Assembly: GCA_022600655.1 (NCBI GenBank)
Contig: JAHZJZ010000255.1
Span: forward strand, 1 to 7,090
DNA length: 7,090 bases
Source of the DNA: Campylobacterota bacterium
Lineage (GTDB): Bacteria > Campylobacterota > Campylobacteria > Campylobacterales > Sulfurovaceae
Direction of reading: 5' to 3'
Part shown: positions 1 to 6,189 of the stretch, one piece after another
How positions within the stretch are numbered: position 1 is the stretch's first letter
How the letters are laid out: each line of letters starts with the position of its first letter
Notes under the pieces: model-generated
Database searches by the model: none
Told to the model about the DNA's origin: nothing
What the model saw: the letters and a program-made list of their open reading frames with translations, nothing else
Position numbers and translations under genes: made by a program

Positions 1-71
1 CAATAGGTTAGAAAATGTTTAATTTTATTTGAAATTATTTCAACAATTTAAAGAATAGGGGATGTGAAAAT
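1..71. other. Non-coding leader upstream of the polysaccharide operon
   Basis: All three plus-strand frames hit stops early in this stretch (4-6, 9-11 and 20-22), so at most the last few codons of an upstream gene could be here, and none can be recognised. The stretch is very A+T-rich. It contains a perfect 15-nt palindrome (29-43) and the Shine-Dalgarno sequence AGGGGA (57-62), which lies 9 nt before the ATG at 72. TTGAAA at 29-34 with AGAATA at 52-57 (17-nt spacing) loosely resembles a sigma-70 promoter, but in DNA this A+T-rich that is weak evidence. The true operon promoter may lie to the left of the window. Confidence 0.6.
29..43. promoter_or_regulatory. Perfect palindrome, possible operator
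   Basis: TTGAAAT-T-ATTTCAA is a perfect inverted repeat with 7-bp arms around one central base. It sits 29 nt before the start codon of the first gene. The one-base centre leaves no loop and the arms have almost no G or C, so it would not work as a terminator hairpin. A binding site for a dimeric regulator is possible. Chance is also plausible in A+T-rich DNA. Confidence 0.25.
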
Positions 72-728
72 ATGAGTAATTTTAAAGCTGTAGCTTCAGA
101 AGTTGTACCCAATGCTATTGTTATATCTAAAAATATAAAAGGGTATACCTTTTTGCAATACTTTATGAAAAAAATATTGGAGTTTTTTATAGTATTTTTT
201 CTATTGATTGTTACACTACCTATTGTCATTTATACTATCTATAGAATAAAAAAAGATTCAAAAGGCTCTGTCTTCTTTATACAACAAAGAGTTGGTTTAA
301 ATGGCAAACCCTTTAGTTGCTATAAATTTAGAAGTATGCATGAAGACAGTGCTTTTAATCCTTATACTCAAGATAATGATGAACGTATATTTCAGTTTGG
401 GCACACCATGCGTAAACTAAGAATTGATGAGTTACCACAACTATGGAATGTTATTAAAGGAGATATGGATCTTATCGGTCCGAGAGCAGAATGGGATATT
501 TTAGTAGAAGATTATGCGAAAAAAATTCCAAGCTATCATAAACGCCATTTGGTAAAACCAGGTATTACGGGTTTAGCTCAAGTCTGTTATCCTTATGGAA
601 GAAATCTTGAAGATGCCAAGAGTAAACTCTCTTATGATTTACTTTATATTAAAACTTGGTCACTCCTATTGGAACTAAAGATTGCTTGGTTGACAGTCAT
701 GGTTATTTTGGACAGGAAAGGGGTTTGA
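72..728 (+). CDS. Undecaprenyl-phosphate sugar-1-phosphate transferase (bacterial sugar transferase family)
   Basis: A 218-aa monotopic phosphoglycosyl transferase of the WcaJ/PglC superfamily. It would transfer a sugar-1-phosphate from a nucleotide sugar to undecaprenyl phosphate at the inner membrane, the first committed step of polysaccharide repeat-unit assembly. One hydrophobic segment (about residues 34-58, with Pro50 as the likely kink) precedes the catalytic domain. That domain shows YKFRSM (84-89), RIDELPQLWNV with the catalytic Asp119-Glu120 pair, IGPR (135-138) and KPGITGLAQV (162-171). The YPYGRNLEDA stretch (173-182) resembles the C-terminal half of long (about 450-aa) EpsB/WcaJ-type enzymes, but the long N-terminal part is absent. 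The ATG at 72 is chosen because AGGGGA lies 9 nt upstream; the internal Met32 has no good ribosome binding site. The donor sugar cannot be read from the sequence. The stop overlaps the rmlA start by 1 nt (TGATG). Confidence 0.92.
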   Translation: MSNFKAVASEVVPNAIVISKNIKGYTFLQYFMKKILEFFIVFFLLIVTLPIVIYTIYRIKKDSKGSVFFIQQRVGLNGKPFSCYKFRSMHEDSAFNPYTQDNDERIFQFGHTMRKLRIDELPQLWNVIKGDMDLIGPRAEWDILVEDYAKKIPSYHKRHLVKPGITGLAQVCYPYGRNLEDAKSKLSYDLLYIKTWSLLLELKIAWLTVMVILDRKGV

Positions 729-1627
729 TGTTTATGAAAGGCATCATCCTAGCAGGAGGAAGTGGAACACGACTTTACCCTATCACCAAAGGGGTTAGTA
801 AACAACTTACCCCCATTTATGATAAACCGATGATATATTATCCACTATCAGTACTTATGTTAGCAGGTATCACCGAAGTTCTCATTATCTCTACCCCAAA
901 AGATTTACCAAGATTTGAAGAGCTTTTAGGAGATGGATTAGATATAGGAATGAAATTTGAATACATTGCTCAACCAAGCCCAGACGGATTAGCTCAAGCA
1001 TTTATTTTAGGTGAAAAGTTTATAGGAAGTGATGCAGTCTGTTTGGTATTGGGTGATAATATATTTTATGGTGGTGGATTAACTAATCTTTTAGCACAAT
1101 CGCTTGATAGTATTGTCAATGAAAATAAAGCCACAGTCTTTGGTTACCATGTGAATGATCCTGAGCGTTACGGTGTTGTATCTTTTGATGAGAAGGGTAA
1201 TGCTACGAGTATAGAAGAGAAACCTCAAAATCCAAAATCAAATTATGCTGTTGTAGGGTTATATTTTTATCCTAACGATGTAGTGCAAAAAGCAAAAAAA
1301 GTGAAACCTTCAGATAGAGGTGAACTGGAAATTACTACTCTTAATGAAAACTATTTGGATGAAGATAGATTAAAGGTGGAACTAATGGGAAGAGGTTATG
1401 CTTGGCTTGATACAGGAACGCATGAAAGTCTGCTTGAAGCAAGTCAATTTATACAAACCATTGAAAAAAGACAAAATCTAAAAGTAGCCTGTATCGAAGA
1501 GATAGCCTATGAGATGGGATATATTTCAAAAGAGAAACTATTAGAACTTGCAGAACCTCTTAAAAAAAATCAATATGGTCAATATTTAATAAGAAGAGCT
1601 TCACAACCAAAAGGGATGGGAAGATGA
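728..1627 (+). CDS. rmlA: Glucose-1-phosphate thymidylyltransferase
   Basis: Condenses dTTP with glucose-1-phosphate to dTDP-glucose, the first cytosolic step of dTDP-L-rhamnose synthesis. With the ATG at 728 the protein has 299 aa, normal for the family (about 290). Diagnostic motifs are LAGGSGTRLYP (8-18, nucleotide-binding signature), DKPMIYYPLS (32-41), QPSPDGLAQAF (82-92), LGDNIFYG with the metal-binding Asp110 (108-115), SIEEKP (161-166), RGELEIT (197-203) and AWLDTGTHESL (225-235). The ATG at 728 overlaps the preceding TGA. The alternative ATG at 734 would give the family-typical MKGIILAGG start, and the purine-rich AGGAAAGGGG (714-723) could serve either. In-frame extension upstream to 656 would lie inside the transferase gene and has no family support. 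The TGA overlaps the rmlC ATG by 4 nt (ATGA). Function is near certain; the start is uncertain by two codons. Confidence 0.96.
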   Translation: MFMKGIILAGGSGTRLYPITKGVSKQLTPIYDKPMIYYPLSVLMLAGITEVLIISTPKDLPRFEELLGDGLDIGMKFEYIAQPSPDGLAQAFILGEKFIGSDAVCLVLGDNIFYGGGLTNLLAQSLDSIVNENKATVFGYHVNDPERYGVVSFDEKGNATSIEEKPQNPKSNYAVVGLYFYPNDVVQKAKKVKPSDRGELEITTLNENYLDEDRLKVELMGRGYAWLDTGTHESLLEASQFIQTIEKRQNLKVACIEEIAYEMGYISKEKLLELAEPLKKNQYGQYLIRRASQPKGMGR

Positions 1628-2199
1628 ATTTTATACGAACCAGTATTCCAGATGTTGTTATTGTTGAACCACAAGTACATGGTGATGAACGAGGCTATTT
1701 TGTAGAGACATTTAGGCAAGATAAATTAGAAGCATTTTTAGGTTTTAAAGTCAATTTTTGTCAAGATAATGAATCAAAGTCCTCAAAAGGTGTCCTTCGG
1801 GGTATTCACTATCAGACTCCTCCTTATGCTCAAACCAAATTGGTACGTGTCATTCAAGGAAAAGTTTTAGATGTTGTTGTTGATATCCGTAAAAATAGCC
1901 CAACTTTTGGAGAACATGTTGCTGTTGAGTTGAGTGCAGAGAATAAGAGACAGGTATTCATTCCAAAGGGTTTTGCTCACGGATTTTTGGTGTTAGAAGA
2001 TGATACAATTTTTGCCTATAAAGTAGACAACTACTATAGCCCAGAGTGTGATAGAGGTATTGCTTTTGATGATGAAGCTTTAGGGATTGATTGGATTTTA
2101 AATGAAGATAAATTGAAACTATCTGCTAAAGATAGAACTCAACCTAAAATAGATGAGACCCATGATTTGTTTGAATATGGAGTTGACTACTATGCTTAA
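1624..2199 (+). CDS. rmlC: dTDP-4-dehydrorhamnose 3,5-epimerase
   Basis: Epimerises dTDP-4-keto-6-deoxy-D-glucose at C3 and C5 to dTDP-4-keto-L-rhamnose, the third step of the rhamnose pathway. The 191-aa cupin protein matches usual family length (about 180-190). It shows GDERGYFVETF (20-30) and VLRGIHYQ with the catalytic base His62. Lys72 lies in TKLVRV, FIPKGFAHGF contains His119, and FAYKVDNYYSP carries Tyr132, the expected general acid. DRGIAFDD (143-150) and a C-terminal SAKDRTQP (167-174) follow. Keeping both His62 and Tyr132 favours a true 3,5-epimerase over a 3-epimerase or ketoisomerase relative. AAGGGA (1611-1616) lies 7 nt before the ATG. The gene overlaps rmlA by 4 nt and rmlD by 8 nt, typical of coupled pathway genes. 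Confidence 0.96.
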   Translation: MNFIRTSIPDVVIVEPQVHGDERGYFVETFRQDKLEAFLGFKVNFCQDNESKSSKGVLRGIHYQTPPYAQTKLVRVIQGKVLDVVVDIRKNSPTFGEHVAVELSAENKRQVFIPKGFAHGFLVLEDDTIFAYKVDNYYSPECDRGIAFDDEALGIDWILNEDKLKLSAKDRTQPKIDETHDLFEYGVDYYA

Positions 2200-3058
2200 T
2201 ATCTTAGTCACTGGTTCAAAAGGTCAATTAGGTTCAGAGATAGAAGTATTATCTACAGATTATTCATATAATTTTATTTTTACAGATAAAGAGGAATTGG
2301 ATATTACAAATCAAGAGGCGATAAACGACTTTGTAACCAAGTACAATATCGATACAATTATTAATTGTGCCGCCTATACGGCTGTTGATAAAGCTGAAGA
2401 AGAACAAGTATTAGCTGACACCATTAATCATCAAGCCGTTAAATACCTTGCTAACATAGTAAAAGAGAAGCATATAAAACTGATTCATATCTCTACCGAT
2501 TATGTTTTTGATGGAACAAATTTTAAACCTTATATTGAAACAGACAGTAGCAATCCACAAGGGGTGTATGGTCAAACCAAACTTGATGGTGAAAAAGCAA
2601 TGCAGCTTGTCAACCCTAAAAACTCTATTATTATCAGAACCTCTTGGGTCTACTCTAGTTTTGGAGCCAATTTTGTTAAAACAATGTTACGTTTAGGCAG
2701 AGAGAAAGAGAGTTTAGGGGTTATTTTTGACCAAATAGGTACGCCAACGTATGCAAGAGACTTAGCAAAAACTATTTTAGAGATATTACCAAAAATAGAA
2801 AATAAGACCATAGAGATTTATAACTACTCTAATGAAGGTGTACTCTCTTGGTATGATTTTGCTAAAGAGATTATGCGTATGGCAAAGCTTGATTGTACTA
2901 TCAACCCTATTGAAACTAGAGCTTATCCCACTCCTGCCAAACGACCTCATTATTCAATATTAAATAAAAGTAAAATAAAAGATAAATTTAATATAACGAT
3001 TCCTTTTTGGAAAGATAGTTTAGATGAGTGTTTAAAAGTAATGGGAGCAAGAAAATAA
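2192..3058 (+). CDS. rmlD: dTDP-4-dehydrorhamnose reductase
   Basis: Reduces dTDP-4-keto-L-rhamnose with NAD(P)H to dTDP-L-rhamnose, the last step of the pathway. This 288-aa extended short-chain dehydrogenase/reductase has the N-terminal Rossmann motif GSKGQLG (8-14). NCAAYTAVDKAE (58-69), STDYVFDG (101-108), the catalytic YGQTK (Tyr126, Lys130), DQIGTPTYARDLA (180-192) and the C-terminal substrate-side TPAKRPHYSIL (247-257) complete the family signature. The ATG at 2192 is chosen because GGAG (2179-2182) lies 9 nt upstream and the Rossmann strand begins at once; an in-frame ATG at 2153 lies deep inside rmlC. It overlaps rmlC by 8 nt, and its TAA shares one base with the ATG of the next gene. 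No missing residues are evident. Confidence 0.96.
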   Translation: MLNILVTGSKGQLGSEIEVLSTDYSYNFIFTDKEELDITNQEAINDFVTKYNIDTIINCAAYTAVDKAEEEQVLADTINHQAVKYLANIVKEKHIKLIHISTDYVFDGTNFKPYIETDSSNPQGVYGQTKLDGEKAMQLVNPKNSIIIRTSWVYSSFGANFVKTMLRLGREKESLGVIFDQIGTPTYARDLAKTILEILPKIENKTIEIYNYSNEGVLSWYDFAKEIMRMAKLDCTINPIETRAYPTPAKRPHYSILNKSKIKDKFNITIPFWKDSLDECLKVMGARK

Positions 3059-4401
3059 TGAGTACGTTACTATCTCAAATAGCCCAAGGTGAAAACCAAA
3101 TTACAGAGTTTAAAACTTCTTTTCAAAAAGAGGTTATAGCATCTGTAGTTGCTTTTGCCAATGCTAAAGGGGGTAAAGTTTTTATTGGTGTTTCTGACAG
3201 TGGTGAAATAGTTGGTGTCAACATAGAGAAAGAGACCATGCAAGATTGGATTAATCAGATTAAACTCAATACATCTCCCTCTGTTATCCCCGATATGTAC
3301 ATAGAAAGTATCAATGAGAAAACAGTTGTGATTGTTGATGTTAAAGAGTACCCAATTAAGCCTATAAGTTATAAAAATAGATACCTTTTACGCCGTGCTA
3401 ATTCAAACCATGTTATGAGTATGGAAGAGATAGCCAATGAATACTTAAAAACTAAAAACAGTTCTTGGGACTACTATGTTGATAGCACACAAAAATTTAA
3501 TGATATTAGTCTTGAAAAAGTAGATAAATTTATAAAAAGAATAGAAAAAAATTTTCATAAATCTTTTGATGACAATCCCATGCAAGTTTTACAAAAATAT
3601 GGGCTTGTAAGAGATGAACAAATTACTTTTGGAGCTTATCTTCTTTTTGTCAAAGATTTCTGTTTGATTTCAGGTGTTCAAGTAGGACGATTTAAAACAC
3701 CAACAGATATTATAGACACGCTTTCTCTTAATTGTGATATTTTAACAGAGATAGATGAATTAATTATATTTATACGAAAACATCTAATGGTGGAATATAT
3801 TATTACGGGTAATCCACAAAGAGAAGAGCGTTATGATTACCCCTTAGATGCTATTCGTGAAATAGTACTTAACATGATTGTCCATCGTGACTATAGAGAT
3901 AGCAGTGATTCGGTGATTAAAATTTTCGATGACCGTATAGAATTTTTTAACCCTGGTGACCTATATGATGATTTAACCATAGAACAACTCAACTCAAACA
4001 ACTATAAATCTAAAACAAGAAACAAACTTATAGCTCTTATGTTTAAAGAGTGTGGTCTCATAGAAAAATATGGTTCAGTAATTGAAAGAGTTAAAAAGCT
4101 TTGTAAAGAGCATGGGATAGTAGAACCTAAACTTCAAGAAATACAAAAAGGTTTTCAAGTCACACTTTATAAAGAAAAATTAAATGAGGGAATAAATAAG
4201 GGAATAAATGAGGGAATAAATGAGGGAATAAATTCTCTTTATTTATTTATACAAAATAATCCATCATTAAGAGTGTCCCAAATAGCACAAAAGTTAAATA
4301 TCCCTGCGAAAACATTAGAAAGATGGATTAAACAACTTAAAGATGAAGAAAAATTAGAATATAGAGGTAGTAAAAAAACAGGAGGTTATTTTGTCAAGTA
4401 A
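3058..4401 (+). CDS. AlbA_2 (Schlafen-type) / GHKL ATPase-like / winged-helix protein, putative regulator
   Basis: A 447-aa protein of the COG2865-type family (AlbA_2 DNA-binding domain shared with Schlafen proteins, plus a helix-turn-helix). The AlbA_2 domain spans about residues 13-125, with ITEFKTSF (15-22), AFANAKGGKVFIGVSDSGEI (32-51) and YLLRRANSN (109-117). The second part (about 255-370) looks like the GHKL-type ATPase fold of this family: the Glu268-x3-Asn272 N-box, HRDY (276-279), IFDDRIEFFNPGDL (289-302) and RNKLIALMFKECGLIE (321-336). A linker with (E/K)GIN repeats (377-392) leads to a winged-helix domain (about 393-447). Members are annotated as transcriptional regulators or ATP-binding proteins; the exact function is unknown and a defence or nuclease-like role cannot be excluded. 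GGGAG (3043-3047) lies 10 nt before the ATG. The gene overlaps rmlD by 1 nt and rmlB by 11 nt, and its base composition resembles its neighbours. It has no obvious role in sugar synthesis. Confidence 0.85.
   Translation: MSTLLSQIAQGENQITEFKTSFQKEVIASVVAFANAKGGKVFIGVSDSGEIVGVNIEKETMQDWINQIKLNTSPSVIPDMYIESINEKTVVIVDVKEYPIKPISYKNRYLLRRANSNHVMSMEEIANEYLKTKNSSWDYYVDSTQKFNDISLEKVDKFIKRIEKNFHKSFDDNPMQVLQKYGLVRDEQITFGAYLLFVKDFCLISGVQVGRFKTPTDIIDTLSLNCDILTEIDELIIFIRKHLMVEYIITGNPQREERYDYPLDAIREIVLNMIVHRDYRDSSDSVIKIFDDRIEFFNPGDLYDDLTIEQLNSNNYKSKTRNKLIALMFKECGLIEKYGSVIERVKKLCKEHGIVEPKLQEIQKGFQVTLYKEKLNEGINKGINEGINEGINSLYLFIQNNPSLRVSQIAQKLNIPAKTLERWIKQLKDEEKLEYRGSKKTGGYFVK
4186..4233 (+). repeat. Four tandem copies of a 12-nt in-frame repeat
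   Basis: Four contiguous copies of GAGGGAATAAAT start at 4186, 4198, 4210 and 4222. The only variation is G to A at the first base of copy two. They encode EGIN-KGIN-EGIN-EGIN in the linker before the winged-helix domain of the AlbA_2 protein. The 12 nt just upstream (4174-4185, encoding EKLN) match the unit at 8 of 12 positions and may be a decayed fifth copy. The unit length is a multiple of three, so gain or loss of copies changes linker length without breaking the frame. Similar GIN-type linkers are known in this protein family. Confidence 0.9.
4380..4393 (+). promoter_or_regulatory. Consensus ribosome binding site and TTG start of rmlB
   Basis: AGGAGG (4380-4385) lies 5 nt before TTG (4391-4393), all inside the last codons of the AlbA_2 gene. 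This is the best Shine-Dalgarno match in the window. It fixes the non-ATG start of rmlB, because the Rossmann strand of RmlB begins four codons later and the first internal ATG is at residue 120. Confidence 0.85.
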
Positions 4402-5419
4402 AAATATCTTAGTTACAGGCTGTGCAGGATTCATAGGTTCAAATTTTGTTCCCTATTTTTTAGATAAATATGACAACTATACTATTATAAACCTAGATTT
4501 ACTCACTTATGCAGGTGACTTAGATAACCTAAAAGAGCTTGAAAATCATCCAAGATATAAGTTTATAAAAGGTGATATTTGTAATAGAGAACTCATTGAA
4601 TTTATTTTTAATGAATATGATATCCAAGGGGTCATCCACTTTGCAGCAGAATCACATGTAGACAACTCCATTAAAAACCCAGGTATCTTTATAGAGACTA
4701 ATGTCAATGGAACCTATACCTTGGTGGATGTGGCTCAAAAATATTGGATGGATAAGCCATTTAGCTATAAAAAAGCATATGAAGGGTGTAGGTTTCATCA
4801 TATCTCAACCGATGAAGTCTATGGAACACTGAACGAGACAGACCTCTTTACAGAAGAGACCCCGTATGCTCCAAACTCCCCCTATAGTGCGTCTAAAGCA
4901 TCATCAGACATGATTATACGTGCTTACCATGAAACATTTGGACTCAACACAGTTATTACCAACTGTTCAAATAATTATGGTCCAAAACAGCATGATGAAA
5001 AGCTGATTCCTACTATTATACGTAATGCACTTCAAGGAAACCCCATTCCTATCTATGGAGATGGTAAAAACATAAGAGATTGGCTCTATGTACTTGACCA
5101 CTGTAAAGGAATTGATTTAGTCTATCATACAGGTAAAAATGGAGAGACCTATAATATAGGTGGACGTAATGAACGAACCAACTTACAGATAGTGGATAGG
5201 ATTTGTAGTATACTTGATGAGAAAGTTCCAAAAGAGAAAAGTTATAAAGAGTTGATTACTTTTGTAGAAGATAGAGCTGGGCATGATAGACGTTATGCTA
5301 TTGATGCTTCTAAGCTTGAAGGTGAGTTGGGGTGGTTGGCTGATGAGAACTTTGACTCGGGGATTTTTAAGACGGTTGAGTGGTATTTGGGGAAGTATAA
5401 AATGGAGTTGAATAAATGA
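4391..5419 (+). CDS. rmlB: dTDP-glucose 4,6-dehydratase
   Basis: NAD-dependent enzyme converting dTDP-glucose to dTDP-4-keto-6-deoxy-D-glucose, the second step of the rhamnose pathway. At 342 aa it is close to the usual 340-360. It has GCAGFIGSNFV (10-20, NAD-binding GxxGxxG) and HFAAESHVDNSI (83-94). The catalytic STDEVYG (139-145; Thr140, Asp141, Glu142), YSASK (Tyr165, Lys169), GDGKNIRDWLYV (223-234) and DRAGHDRRYAID (294-305) follow. The Asp-Glu pair separates it from the CDP-glucose dehydratase at the right end, which has Asp-Lys. Translation starts at TTG behind a consensus AGGAGG and overlaps the AlbA_2 gene by 11 nt. Unusually it is separated from rmlACD by that gene. Its last 30 codons favour G-ending codons (TTG, GGG, AAG, GAG), unlike the rest. 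Its TGA overlaps the next ATG by 4 nt. Confidence 0.97.
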   Translation: MSSKNILVTGCAGFIGSNFVPYFLDKYDNYTIINLDLLTYAGDLDNLKELENHPRYKFIKGDICNRELIEFIFNEYDIQGVIHFAAESHVDNSIKNPGIFIETNVNGTYTLVDVAQKYWMDKPFSYKKAYEGCRFHHISTDEVYGTLNETDLFTEETPYAPNSPYSASKASSDMIIRAYHETFGLNTVITNCSNNYGPKQHDEKLIPTIIRNALQGNPIPIYGDGKNIRDWLYVLDHCKGIDLVYHTGKNGETYNIGGRNERTNLQIVDRICSILDEKVPKEKSYKELITFVEDRAGHDRRYAIDASKLEGELGWLADENFDSGIFKTVEWYLGKYKMELNK

Positions 5420-6189
5420 AGGTATTACTATTAGCAGGTGGACTAGGAACAAGACTAAGTGAAGAAACTGACATAAGACCTAAACCAATGGTAGAAATAG
5501 GTGGAAAACCAATTTTATGGCATATCATGAAAACCTATTCACACTATGGCTTTAATGAGTTTGTTGTCTTGCTTGGATATAAAGGATACTATATTAAAGA
5601 GTATTTTGCAAACTATTTTCTTCATCGTAGTGATGTTACTATTGATATGAAAGATGGTAGTATGGAGATACATAACAATCATAGTGAACCTTGGAAAATC
5701 ACTCTTCTTGATACAGGAATTGAGAGTATGACAGGGGGAAGAGTAAAAAGAGCTCAAGAATTTATTGGTGATGACCCTTTTATGCTGACTTATGGTGATG
5801 GTGTGTCTGATATAAATATTGAAGAGCTTGTAAAATTTCATCAATTTCATGGGAAAGCCATGACGATGACATCAGCTCAACCTGATGGTAGATTTGGTGC
5901 TCTAAATATTGAAGAGAACAATCAGGTTTCTAGTTTTCAAGAAAAACCAAAAGGTGATGGTGGTTGGATAAATGCAGGTTTTTTTGTATGCGAACCTAAA
6001 GTATTTGATTACATAACCGAAGGTGATGGAACAATTTTTGAACAATCTCCGTTACAAAACTTGGCTAAAGATGGTGAAATATTTACATATAAACATAATG
6101 GGTTTTGGAAACCTATGGATACCTTAAGAGATAAACAACAACTCCAAAAAATGTGGGAAAATAAAAAAGCACCTTGGAAAGTTTGGTAA
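5416..6189 (+). CDS. rfbF: Glucose-1-phosphate cytidylyltransferase
   Basis: Forms CDP-glucose and pyrophosphate from CTP and glucose-1-phosphate, opening the CDP-6-deoxyhexose pathway. The protein has 257 aa, the usual length for RfbF/DdhA enzymes. It shows LAGGLGTRLSEET (6-18), RPKPMVEIGGKPILWHIM (21-38), YGDGVSDI with the metal-binding Asp128 (126-133), FQEKPKGDGGWINAGFF (174-190) and WKPMDTLRD (231-239). LSEET after the glycine-rich loop and the GDGGWINAGFF motif distinguish it from the thymidylyltransferase RmlA in this operon. GGAG (5404-5407) lies 8 nt before the ATG. It overlaps rmlB by 4 nt and the following gene by 1 nt. Both RfbF and RmlA draw on the same glucose-1-phosphate pool. 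Confidence 0.96.
   Translation: MKVLLLAGGLGTRLSEETDIRPKPMVEIGGKPILWHIMKTYSHYGFNEFVVLLGYKGYYIKEYFANYFLHRSDVTIDMKDGSMEIHNNHSEPWKITLLDTGIESMTGGRVKRAQEFIGDDPFMLTYGDGVSDINIEELVKFHQFHGKAMTMTSAQPDGRFGALNIEENNQVSSFQEKPKGDGGWINAGFFVCEPKVFDYITEGDGTIFEQSPLQNLAKDGEIFTYKHNGFWKPMDTLRDKQQLQKMWENKKAPWKVW

Noticed and set aside
29..43. Terminator of an upstream gene
   Set aside because: The stem would have a one-base loop and almost no G or C, and no U-tract typical of a terminator follows a stable hairpin.
656..727. Upstream extension of rmlA adding 24 residues
   Set aside because: It lies within the sugar transferase gene in another frame, has no family counterpart, and a good ribosome binding site serves the ATG at 728 or 734.
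2153..2191. Upstream ATG start for rmlD
   Set aside because: It would add 13 residues before the Rossmann strand and lies deep in rmlC; the GGAG at 2179-2182 points to the ATG at 2192.
2502..2696. 64-codon open frame inside rmlD
   Set aside because: A shadow of rmlD in another frame, with no recognisable domain or ribosome binding site.
3028..3057. Upstream ATG start for the AlbA_2 gene
   Set aside because: It adds 10 residues encoded within the end of rmlD with no domain support; GGGAG 10 nt before the ATG at 3058 fits better.
4186..4233. Possible CRISPR-like or intergenic repeat array
   Set aside because: The units are 12 nt, directly adjacent without spacers, in frame, and encode a protein linker.
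3058..4401. Transposase or insertion sequence between rmlD and rmlB
   Set aside because: The protein shows AlbA_2, GHKL-like and winged-helix features, not a transposase, and the tight overlaps leave no room for inverted repeats or target duplications.
5049..5850. Minus-strand open frames opposite rmlB and rfbF
   Set aside because: They are antisense to well-supported conserved genes and their translations look like reverse-strand shadows with no family features.
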